Assembly (NCBI GenBank): GCA_014529385.2
Contig: CM043971.1
Span: forward strand, 57,041,709 to 57,105,708
Direction of reading: 5' to 3'
From: Adiantum capillus-veneris
Lineage: Eukaryota; Streptophyta; Polypodiopsida; Polypodiales; Pteridaceae
Length of the DNA stretch: 64,000 bases
The notes below the pieces were generated by a model. It did no database searches and was not told where the DNA came from. It saw only the letters and a program-made list of their open reading frames with translations. Position numbers and translations under genes: made by a program. Shown one piece after another: positions 9,331-20,454 of this stretch (the stretch's first letter is position 1; every line of letters begins with the position of its first letter).

Positions 9331-10990
9331 ATGTTATACATTTTGACCACCTCCTCCCAGTCTTTACATGGTGAAGACTCATTCAAATTGTTGAAGCCTT
9401 CAAGAAGTGCATCTTGAATCAATTTGTCTTGCTTCAACTGCTTGATTCAATCATACACGTGAGTTGCATCACCATCCTTTGCACTCTTTGATAGTAAAAT
9501 CTTCTCATCTCTAATCTCTTCTTGAATAGTCTTTACCTCTGATTCCTCAAGGCCACAAATGTATCTAAATACAGTTGTTGGGGGTTTCTTATTCTCCTCT
9601 TCTAGCTTTTCAATGATTTCTATCCAGCAATCATAAACTAAATCAGAGTACCTGACCATGTGTGCCTGTTTAGAAATCCAACTTGCTGCTGCACTCATTC
9701 TTGCCAATCGAAGAAAAGCCTAAAAAGAAATAGAGAAATAATTAAACTATTGAGCAAGATTTGTTAATTAAACACTATCAAAAAGACAAAGAAAATAACT
9801 TACATCCCATCCGGCACGAGATGCATGTCCCTCTGCAATTCCACTTGCTGCCTTTGGTGGTCGTCCTGAGAAGATCCATTGACTTCGTAAATGTCTCAAT
9901 ATTTGGCTGTAAGGTTGCTTGACATACAATGCATGAGCCTCCTCATTTGCAATGGCAGATATAGCAGTTGCAACAAATGGAGGAGCATTCACAACAATGC
10001 GAGCCTTCTAAATTTATACACGCTAATCAGTCTTTCAAATATCTCTTTGTTGTTTTGTTCATTGTGAAGCAAAACTTTTGCGTCATAGATTGAATGCTGC
10101 CCATCAAGAATCCAATAATGATAATCTTTAATTTTTTGCTCCTCTACCTCTTCTACTGCCAAAGGAGTCCCCTTCTTTGATTTTGCATTTCGAACAGGCA
10201 TCAAATATGCACATGCTGCAGGCTTGGTCGTACTCCGTGAAAATCCAAATAACACACTTTCAGCATGTTTTTTATCCATAATACGTGCATTATAGTGATC
10301 AGGAGCAAGCCAACAATTTTGAATAGGGATATCAAATTCCCTATATTGGAAAGGAAAATAATTTATGTACTTATTCATTCCACCTATATCTTTTTCTTGT
10401 CCTTTCATGGCATCAGCTTCTAAAACATCTGGATCCACAATTCTCATCTTTGACATTGAACCCTCTGTTGATGAGGATGCCAAAGATGCCTTGTCTACAT
10501 CCAAAATGGAACTAGTTCGCTTAGATGCTACTTTTTGCACTTTTGCTTGCTTCTTTGTGGATGGTGGTCGTGAAGCTTTCACCTTTTTTCGTTGTAGTGT
10601 GGCAATGATGGAGCTTTGAAGTTGATCTGCTGTGATGTTTGGATTTGATTCTGCAAACTTCCATCCTCGAGAAAACATTGTCTCTTCTTTGTTTCTAGAC
10701 ATGCGCTCCAATGCATATGCTCCTGGAGATAGTTAAAATTCTAGATTCATTGGAACTAGAATGTCAATGCATTCCACCTCCGGATGACTATCAACTACAG
10801 AGACAGATGCTTCCACAACTTGTCCAACATCTTCAAACAAGCTGTCATTCTCCTTTTTCGCAATAAATAGATTCACCTTATGAAATTGTGCACCCTCTAT
10901 ACCATGTATGTCCAAATACCATTTCCTAACATCATTGCAAGTATAGTCAACTGAGACAGCAACCCTTGCAACCTATTTTTTTGGAGCCAT
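9331..10990 (-). pseudogene. ParB/sulfiredoxin-like (DGQH) domain gene, decayed and cut by the Tat element
   Basis: The start ATG is at 10990 (MAPKK). The body holds LAPDHYNARIMDKKHAESV followed after about 50 residues by YHYWILDGQHSIYDAKVLL. This spacing and the DGQH loop match the ParB/Srx-like fold, used in bacteria for CTP-dependent DNA binding or nuclease-like roles. Downstream are FSGRPPKAASGIAEGHASRA and an acidic helix (EIIEKLEEENKK). The N-terminal region has basic stretches (RKKVKASRPPSTKKQAK). One intron is visible at 9720-9803. Defects: TAG at codon 6, TAA near 10731, a one-base shift near 10007, TGA near 9446, and loss of the 3' end to the LTR at 9330. All three stops fit decay of CAG, CAA and CGA. 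A catalytic role is not shown. It diverges from the DDE-like gene at 22326 across the satellite region. Confidence 0.65.
9720..9803 (-). other. Intron in the ParB-like gene (84 bp)
   Basis: The minus strand reads GGGAT|GTAAGT at the donor and TTCTTTTTAG|GCTTTT at the acceptor. Joining the exons gives a continuous reading (…ASRAGWD then AFLRLARMSAAA…). The interior is AT-rich and has stops in frame. Confidence 0.75.
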
Positions 10991-11066
10991 CTTTCCTGAA
11001 ACAAAAAAAACCACATGTTATTTTAGCATATACTTTTTTGTAATGAATTAAGTTTGTGTGAATACA

Positions 11067-14000
11067 AGGTCCACCACTTGTTCAAGTTAGATCTAAGCAA
11101 GTATACATAGTAATCTTTTAAGCTAGTAAACTAAGGGAAGGGAGAAGTAAGGTCCACCACTTGTCCAAGCTCAGCTCTAGACAACATGGAGAGATTCGAG
11201 TTTTACTAATTGTCTAATATAGGCTAACTATATTGAAACATAGAGAGAAGCAAAGGTCCACCACTTGTCCAATCTAGGGTCCATTGAAACATGGAGAGAA
11301 GGATGCTCCACCATTTGTCCAAAATAGGCTCCATTGAAACATGAAGAGAAGCAATATGCACCATGTCTTCGAGATGCTAGGCTCCATTGAAATACCTTAA
11401 ACCCACGATATTTTGTATATATGGGGTTTAAGTTCAAGGTCCACCACTTGTCCAACCTATTCTCCCTAGTAGCATGAGTGGTTTGGTCTCAAGATTCACC
11501 ACTTTTCCACTCTATGTCATTATATTAAGAAGATCTGGGTGTTAAGGGCCACCACTTGTCCAACCTATAAGGCTATATCTAAAATGGTATTATTTACCAC
11601 CACTTGGAATGCACATGATAGGTTTTACATAGGGGTCTGGTTCCAAGGTCCACCACTTGTCCAAGCTAACTCTATTGAAACATAGAGAGAATCAAAGGTC
11701 CACCACTTGTCCAAGCTAGGCTCCATTGAAACATGGAGAGAAGGATGCTCCACCATTTGTCCAAGCCAGGTTCGATTGAAACATGAAGAGAAGCAAGCTG
11801 CACCATGTCTCCAAAATGCTAGGCTCCATTGAAATATCTTAAACCCATGATATTTCCTACATGGGGGGTTTACATTCAAGGTCCACCACTTGTCCAACCT
11901 ATTATCACTAGTAGCATGAGTGGTTTGGTCTCAAGATTCACCACTTTTCCACTCTATGTCATTATATTAAGAATATCTGGGTGTTAAGGTCCACCACTTG
12001 TCCAACCTATAAGGCTATATCTTAAAGGGTATTCTTTCTGACCACTTGGAATGACCATGATAGGTTTTACATGGGGGTTTGGTTCCAAGGTCCACCACTT
12101 GTCCAAGATAACTCTATTGAAACATAGAGAGAAGCAAAGGTCCACCACCTGTCCAAGCTAGGGTCCATTGAAACATGGAGAGAAGGATGCTCCACCATTT
12201 GTCCAAGATAGGCTCCATTGAAACATGAAGAGAAGCAAGCTGCACCATGTCTCCAAGATGCTAAGATCCATTGAAATACCTTACACCCACGATATTTTGT
12301 ACATGGGGAGTTTACATTCAAGGTCCACCACTTGTCCAACCTATTATCTCTAGTAGCATAAATGGTTTGTTCTCAAGATTCACCACTTGTCCACTTTATG
12401 TCATTACGTTAAGAAGATCTGTGTGTTAAGGTCGACCACTTGTCCAACCTATAAGGGTATATCTTAAAGGGTATTATTTCTCACCACTTGAAATGTCCAT
12501 GATATGTTTTACATGGGGGTTTGGTTCCAAGGTCCACCACTTGTCCAAGCTAACTCTATTGAAACATATAGAGAAACAAAGGTCCACCACTTGTCCAAGC
12601 TAAGCTCCATTGAAACATGGAGAGAAGGATGCTCTATCATTTGTCGAAGCTAACTCTATTGAAACATGGGGGGTTTACATTCAAGGTCCACCACTTGTCC
12701 AACCTATTAACGCTAGTAGCATGAGTGGTTTGGTCTCAAGATTCACCACTTTTTCACTCTATGTCATTATATTAAGAATATCTGGCTGTTAAGGTCCACC
12801 ACTTGTCCAACCTATAAGTCTATATCTTAAAGGTTATTCTTTCTTACCACTTGGAGTGACCATGATAGGTTTTATATGGGGGTTTGGTTCTAAGCTCCAC
12901 CACTTGTCCAAGCTAACTCTATTGAAACAGAGAGAAGGGCAAAGGTCCACCACTTGTCCAAGCCAGGGTCCATTGAAACATGGAGAGAAGTATGCTCCAC
13001 CATTTGTCCAAGATAGGCTCCATTGAAACATGACGAGAAGCAAGCTGCACCATGTCTCCAAGATGCTAGGCTCCATCGAAAAACATTAAGCCCATGATAT
13101 GTCGTAGATGAGGGATTTACATTCAAGGTCCAACACTTGTCCAAGCTATTATTGGTAGTAGCCTGAGTGGTTTGGTCTCAAGATTCACCACTTTTCCACT
13201 CTATGTCATTATATTAAGAATATATGGGTGTTAAGGTCCACCACTTGTACAACCTATAAGGCTACATCTTAAAGGTTATTCTTTCTTACCACTTGGAGTG
13301 ACCATGATAGGTTTTACATGGGGGTTTGATTTCAAGCTCCACCCCTTGTCCAAGCTAACTCTATTGAAACAGAGAGGGAATCAAAGGTCCACCACTTGTC
13401 CAAGCTAGGCTCCATTGAAACATGGAGAGAAGGATGCTCCACCATTTGTCAAAGATAGGCTCCATTGAAACATGAAGAGAAGCAAGTTGCACCATGTCTC
13501 CAAGATGCTAGGCTCCATTGAAATACCTTAAATCCATGATATTTCGTACATGGGGGCCCCCGTATACATTCAAGGTCCACCACTTGTCCAACCTATTATC
13601 CTTAGTAGCATGATTGGTTTGGTCTCAAGATTCACCACTTTTCCACTCTATGTCGTTATATTAAGAAGATCTAGGTTTTAAGGTCGACCACTTATCCAAG
13701 CTATAAGGCTAGATCTTAAAGGGTATTATTTCTCACCACTTGGAATGACCATGATATGTTTTATATGGGGGTTTGGTTCCAAGGTCCACCACTTGTCCAA
13801 GCTAGGCTCCATTGAGACATTTAGAGAAGGATGATCCCCCATTGGTGGAAGATAGGCTCCATCGAAACATGAAGAGAAGCAAGTTCCACCATGTCTCCAA
13901 GATGCTAGGCTTCATCGAAATACCTTAAACCCAGGATATTTTGTACATGGGGGGTTTACATTCAAGGGCCACCACTTGTCCAAGCTATTATCACTAGTAG

Positions 14001-17000
14001 CATGACTGGTTTTGTCTCAAGATTCACCACTTTTCCACTCTATGTCATTATATTAAGAATATGTGGGTGTTAAGGTCCACCACTTGTCCAACCTATAAGT
14101 CTATATCTTAAAGGCTTTCTTACCACTTGGAGTGACCATGATAGGTTTTATATGGGGGTTTGGTTCCAAGCTCCACCACTTGTCCAAGCTAGGCTCCATT
14201 GAAACATGGAGAGAAGGATGCTCCACCATTTGTCCAAGATAGGCTCCATTGAAACATGACGAGAAGCAAGCTGCACCATGTCTCCAAGATGATAGGCTCC
14301 AACGAAAAACATTAAACCCACGATACGTCGTAGATGAGGGGTTTACATTCAAGGTCCAACACTTGTCCAAGCTATTATTGGTAGTAGCCTAAGTGGTTTG
14401 GTCTCAGGATTCACCACTTTTCCACTCTATGTCATTATATTAAGAATATGTGGGTGTTAAGGTCCACCACTTGTCCAACCTATAAGGCTACATCTTAAAG
14501 GTTATTCTTTCGTACCACTTGGAGTGACCATGATAGGTTTTACATGGGGTTTGGTTCCAAGGTCCACCACTTGTCCAAGCTAACTCTATTGAATCATAGA
14601 GATAAGCAAAGGTCCACCACTTGTCCAAGCTAGGCTCCATTGAAACATGGAGAGAAGGATGCTCCACCATTTGTCGAAGCTAACTCTATTGAGACATGGG
14701 GGGTTTACGTTCAAGGTCCACCACTTTCCAAGCTATTAGTGCTAGTAGCATGAGTGGTTTTGTCTCAAGATTCACCACTTTTTCACTCTATGTCATTATG
14801 TTAAGAATATTTGGGTGTTAAGGTCCACCACTTGTCCAACCTATAAGACTATATCTTAAAGGTTATTCTTTCTCACGACTTGGAGTGACCATGATAGGTT
14901 TTACATTGGGGTTTGGTTCCAAGGTCCACCACTTGTCCAAGCTAACTCTATTGAAACATAGAGAGAAGCAAAGGCCCACCACTTGTCCAAGCTAGGGTCC
15001 ATTGAAACATGGAGAGAAGGATGCTCCACCATTTGTCCAAGATAGGCTCCATTGAAACATGATGAGAAGCAAGGTTCACCATGTCTCCAAGATGCTAGGC
15101 TCCATCTAAATACCTTAAACCCACGATATTTCGTAGATGGGGGGTTTACATTCAAGGTCCACCACTTGTCCAACCTATAAGTCTATATCTTAAAGGTTAT
15201 TCTTTCTTACCACTTGGAGTGACCATGATAGGTTTTATATGGGGGTTTGGTTCCAAGCTCCACCACTTGTCTAAGCTAACTCTATTGAAACAGAGAGAGA
15301 AGCAAAGGTCCACCACTTGTCCAAGCTAGGTTCCATTGAAACATGGAGAGAAGTATGCTCCACCATTTGTCCAAGATAGGCTCCATTGAAACATGACGAG
15401 GAGCAAGCTGCACCATGTCTCCAAGATGCTAGGCTCCATCGAAAAACATTAAACCCATGATATGTCGTAGATGAGGGATTTACATTCAAGGTCCAACACT
15501 TGTCCAAGTTATTATTGGTAGTAGCCTGAGTGGTTTGGTCTCAAGATTCACCACTTTTCCACTCTATGTCATTATATTAAGAATATGTGGGTGTTAAGGT
15601 CCACCACTTGTACAACCTATAAGGCTACATCTTAAAGGTTGTTCTTTCTTACCACTTGGAGTGACCATGATAGGTTTTACATGGGGGTTTGGTTTCAAGT
15701 TCCACCACTTGTCCAAGCTAACTCTATTGAATTATAGAGAGAAGCATAGATCCACCACTTGTCTAAGCTAGGCTCCATTGAAACATGGAGAGAAGGATGC
15801 TCCATCATTTCTCGAAGCTAACTCTATTGAAACACGGGGGGTTTACGTTCAAGTTCCACGACTTGTCCAAGCTATTACCGCTAGTAGCATGAGTGGTTTT
15901 GTCTCACGATTCACCACTTTATCACTCTATGTCATTATATTAAGGATATCTGGGTGTTAAGGTCCACCACTTGTCCAACCTATAAGGCTATATCTTAAAG
16001 GTTATTCTTTCTCCCGACTTGGAGTGACCATGATAGGTTTTACATTGGGGTTTGGTTCCAAGGTCCACCACTTGTCCAAGCTAACTCTATTGAAACATAG
16101 AGAGAAGCAAAGGTCCACCACTTATGCAAGCTAGGGTCCATTGAAACATGGAGAGAAGGATGCTCCACCATTTGTCCAAGATAGGCTCCATTGAAACATG
16201 AAGAGAAGAAAGGTGCACCATGTCTCCAAGATGCTAGGCTCCATCTAAATACCTTAAACCCACGATATTTCGTAGATGGAGGGTTTACATTCAAGGTCCA
16301 CCACTTGTCCAACCTATTATCGCTAGTAGCATGAGTAGTTTGGTCTCAAGATTCACCACTTTTCCACTCTATGCCATCATATTAAGAATATCTGGGTGTT
16401 AAGGTCCACCACTTGTCCAACCTATCAGGATATATCATTAAGTTTATTCTTTCTCACCACTTGGAGTGAACATGATAGGTTTTACATGGGGGTTTGGTTC
16501 CAAGGTCCACCACTTGTCCAAGCTAACTCTATTGAATTATAGAGAGAAACAAAGGTCCACTACTTGTCCAAGCTAGGCTCCATTGAAAGATGGAGAGAAC
16601 GATGCTCCACCATTTGTCGAAGCTAAGTCTATTGAAACATGGGGGGTTTACGTTCAAGTTCCACCACTTGTCCAAGCTATTATTGCTAGTAGCATGAGTG
16701 GTTTTGTCTCAAGATTCACCACTTTTTCACTCTATGTCATTATATTAAGAATATTTGGGTGTTAAGGTCCACCACTTGTCCAACCTATAAGGCTATATCG
16801 TAAAGGTTATTCTTTCTCACCACTTGGAGTGACCATGATAGGTTTTACATGGGGGTTTGAGTTCCAAGGTCCACCACTTGTCCAAGCAAACTCTATTCAA
16901 TCATAAAGAGAATCAAAGATCCACCACTTGTCCAAGCTAGGGTCCATTGAAACATGGAGAGAAGGATGCTCCACCATTTGTCCAAGATAGGCTCCATCGA

Positions 17001-17900
17001 AAAATGAAGAGAAGCAAGCTGCACCATGTCTCCAAGATGCTAGGCTTCATCGAAATACCTTAAACCCAGGATATTTTGTACATGGGAGGTTTACATTCAA
17101 GGACCGATACTTGTCCAAGCTATTATCGCTAGTAGCATGAGTGGCTTTGTCTCAAGATTCACCACTTTTCCACTCTATGTCATTATATTAAGAATATGTG
17201 GGTGTTAAGGTCCACCACTTGTCCAACCTATAAGTCTATATCTGAAAGGTTATTCTTTCTTACCACTTGGAGTAACCATGAAAGGTTTTACATGGGGGTT
17301 TGGTTTGAAGCTCCACCACTTGTCCAAGCTAACTCTATTGAAAGAGAGAGAGAGAAGCAAAGGTCCACCACTTGTCAAAGCTAGGCTCCATTGAAACATG
17401 GAGAGAAGGATGCTTCACCATTTGTCCAAGATAGGCTCCATTGAAACATGAAGAGAATCAAGCTGCACCATGTCTCCAAGATGCTAGGCTCCATCAAAAT
17501 ACCTTAAACCCACGATATTTCGTAGATGGGGGATTACTTTCAAGGTCCACCACTTGTCCAAGCTATTATCGCTAGTAGCATGGTTTGGTCTCAAGATTCA
17601 CCATGCAGTTTTCCACTCTATGTCATTACATTAAGAATATCTTGGTGTTAAGGTCCACCACTTGTCCAACCTATAAGGCTATATCTTAAATGATATTTTT
17701 TCTCACCACTTGGAATGTGCATGATATGTTTTACATGGGGTTTTGCTCCAAGGTCCACCACTTGTCCAAGCTAGATCTATTACATATATATTATACATAC
17801 AATATTCAACTAGATTCCCTACCTATCATGTCTAGTAGCATGGATGTTGTAGCTTTAAGGTCCACCACTTGTCCAACCTATACTCTCTTATGTAAGGGAG
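11067..17900 (+). repeat. Satellite A: tandem array with units of about 442 and 363 bp, rich in the CCACCACTTGTCCAA motif
   Basis: An anchor (GTGTTAAGGTCCACCACTTG and variants) recurs at 11539, 11981, 12423, 12786, 13228, 13675, 14067, 14454, 14815, 15591, 15954, 16396, 16759, 17202 and 17645. Steps are mostly 442-447 or 361-363, with 387-392 intermediates and one double step of 776. The short units lack about 80 bp. Each unit carries about five copies of the motif AAGGTCCACCACTTGTCCAA or variants, plus related blocks (ATTGAAACATGGAGAGAAG; TTCACCACTTTTCCACTCT). All copies point the same way. Read on the minus strand, the motif gives repeated LDKWWT peptides. The array begins 77 bases upstream of the ParB-like start codon. 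Confidence 0.92.
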
Positions 17901-18280
17901 ATCTCGCTATAAATTCAAAACCTTCCCGCCTAAATTTAAAATTCAAAATCTAATTGCCTAAATTTAAAATATCCCTCCCAAATTTTAAATATCCCGCCTA
18001 AATTTTAAAATATCCCGCCCAAATTTTAAAATTCAAACTTTTTTATAAAAATTTAAATTTCACCACTTAAATTTAAAATATTCCACGCGAAATTGATTTT
18101 AAATTCAAGTTTACCACAAAAAGATATCATTATACCACCTAAATTCAAATATGCAAACCTCAAATCATTATATTGTACATAAATTCAAAAAAATTCAAAT
18201 TAACAAGCCTAAACTGATATTAGTTTGCATAGATATGAATTTATCACACCTAAATTATGTCACCATGTTAGAGAGAGTGG
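17900..18280. repeat. AT-rich block with short CCCGCC(T/C)AAATTTTAAA repeats
   Basis: About 25-bp imperfect repeats of the type ATCCCGCCTAAATTTTAAAA, then looser AAATTCAAA stretches. It separates satellite A from isolated motif copies. No coding signal. Confidence 0.7.
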
Positions 18281-18295
18281 TTAGAGAATTTGAAC

Positions 18296-18395
18296 AAGGT
18301 CCACCACTTGTCCAACCTAGATACCAAGAAGGATTGAGTGTACAAGGTATTGTTTGGAGGTCCTTATAGTCCACTGGTCTCAAGGTCCACCACTT
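18296..18395 (+). repeat. Isolated copies of the shared satellite motif in unique sequence
   Basis: One full motif lies at 18296-18315 (AAGGTCCACCACTTGTCCAA) and a partial one ends near 18395 (AAGGTCCACCACTTGTGG). The sequence between and around them is unlike either satellite unit, so the motif occurs apart from the repeat unit. Confidence 0.75.
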
Positions 18396-18829
18396 GTGGT
18401 AAGGGTCACCAAAAAGTGTATATATTCATCCAAAGAAATACACGTATTTTTGGTCTACATGTACTAGTTTCAACCATTTATGTCCATTAGGTGTATCACT
18501 AAACAACACTACTATTTTTGAGAAACAGAAGTTACAATCATATCTACAAATGGATTAGAGGAAAATCAGCTCAGCATACATCCAGAACTTGCTACAAGAA
18601 TCGACTTTAACAGATCACGCAAGTAAGTCTTCCATTCAAGTTTACTAGTATTACAATGTGTTAGTTATTTGTGATATTTATGTATGTATATATACTATGT
18701 GTGCATATCATAATTAAGTGTAATTGTGTATCTGCATTATGTATGAGTATTACAATGAAATAACACAAATATACATACATACACATAGATAACACAGACG
18801 CACACATACATGAGCATGTATTTTCAAGA

Positions 18830-18847
18830 GAGAGATAGCAAGATACA

Positions 18848-18879
<32 letters not shown>

Positions 18880-19290
18880 AATACCTGTTTTCTAGAGAGA
18901 GGAGAGAGAGAAAGATAACAGATTTCACTGTGTTTATGTATGTGGAAGAGAGGAAGACGATGTATGGGAATATGTGCACGTATTTTCAAGAGAGAGACAA
19001 CAAGATAACAGATTTCACATGGTTATGTATGTGGAAGTGAGGAAGACGATGTGTGGGAATATGTGCATGTATTTTCAAGAGAGAGACAACAAGATAACAG
19101 ATTTCACTGTGGTTATGTATGTGGAAGAGAGGAAGACGATGTGTAGGAATATGTGTATGTGTGCGGGGATATTTTTAAACTATGTATCTCTGTCTTTTGA
19201 CGAGAGAGTGTGTGTGCAAGAAGAGTTACAGAGAACCATCTTCTCTATATGAAGAAAGACAGAGAGTGAGAGAGAGAGAAATACCTGTTT
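18830..19290. repeat. GA-rich region with a 90-bp tandem repeat, three copies
   Basis: AGATAACAGATTTCAC recurs at about 18912, 19002 and 19092, giving a 90-bp unit that also contains GTATGTGGAAG and TTTTCAAGAGAGAGA. It is flanked by (GA)n and (GATA)n runs. ORFs crossing it are repeat translations. Confidence 0.8.
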
Positions 19291-19299
19291 TTTCTCTAT

Positions 19300-20450
19300 T
19301 CATGAGGTGTGCAATGTCTCCTGAGAAGAAGCTATGCCCGATCCTGCCCTTCTGGAAAGCGTTGCCTACGCTACTGTTTCTTTATCTTGTGCGCGAACTT
19401 TCAATCCTGTGCGCTCCACCCGTGTGTTGTGTACGATGCCGGGCTTGCTCCTCTACGTGCACGTATACTCCAACTGTGTACGATCCGTGTGCGCTTTCTG
19501 TGTGTTTGCTGCTCGCCTGCTTTCTCTGTGTGCATTGCTCGTGCGCTCTCTCTGTGCCTAATCTTGATAGGGTTTATTAGAATGCCACGTATGCTACAAG
19601 TCCATGTTTTATCATAGGATTAAAAAAAACAAAAGCAATATAAAACATTAACCAATTCACACAGCCAAAATTAAAGAAATCATGGTTGAAAATATGTAAA
19701 ACAGGCGCTTCCCCAGGACCCCGCCCGGAACAATATCCCAAAATCAGCCTCCCAAGCCCCGCCATCGAGAGCGCTATATTCCACATCCCCATCAAGAGCG
19801 CTACCCCCAAACCTCACGTGGAAGCGCCGCCTTGTCACCCCATTGTGGCATTGCCCTAAGACCCCGCATCTGGAGTGCTAAATGGGAACATTCTTCATTA
19901 GTGAAATTTTGAACATAAATATATTTAGCATATACTTAAATATAATACAAATATTAACATATTAACTATACTACTAATTTACTATAGCAGTTCTAGATTA
20001 TGTCCCATACTATATTTAAGGTGCCAAAGGTTTGGCCTTATGGTCCTAGATTTACCCAAGTGGTCAACACATATAGGACCAAGTGCACACTGTGCCACAA
20101 AACTTGGCCACCACTTCACTTGCCAAAGTTTAGGCCACATGGTCAATCCTAAGTTTCCAATGTTCTTATTATGTCACCTTTTGCCTCGTGGAAAACCTAG
20201 GCTTGTTTTCACATACTCAGGCACTTCAAGCCATAATAAATTTTCATTACTCTTCGGCAACCCTTTTGTTCAAGTCTTTAAAAAAACGTTGCTTAAGGCC
20301 ACCCTAAACCATTTTCATTTAGGGGTGTCTAAAACTAGCTTTTTGGCAATTCGAGGAGAAAATGGTCAAAGTTTTATACTTAGTTTTAACCACTTGACCA
20401 ATTCAAATATTGGAAAGCAAGGTCTTGTAATACTTTTCTTTGGACATCAC
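19300..20450. other. Non-coding interval between the satellite families
   Basis: 19300-19900 has a locally GC-rich stretch with repeated GGAGCGCTA/AGAGCGCTA-like pieces; I recognise no element. From about 20040 the sequence becomes a very diverged version of satellite B (GGTC…CCACCACTTCACTTGCC). The 150-codon frame at 20040-20492 lies in this material and I do not consider it a gene. Confidence 0.5.
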
Positions 20451-20454
20451 ACAT

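Noticed and set aside
19182-19617. Overlapping cysteine-rich ORFs of 75-132 codons
   Set aside because: Three frames are open over the same GTGT/GCTC-rich sequence, no motif is present, and they follow a GA repeat.
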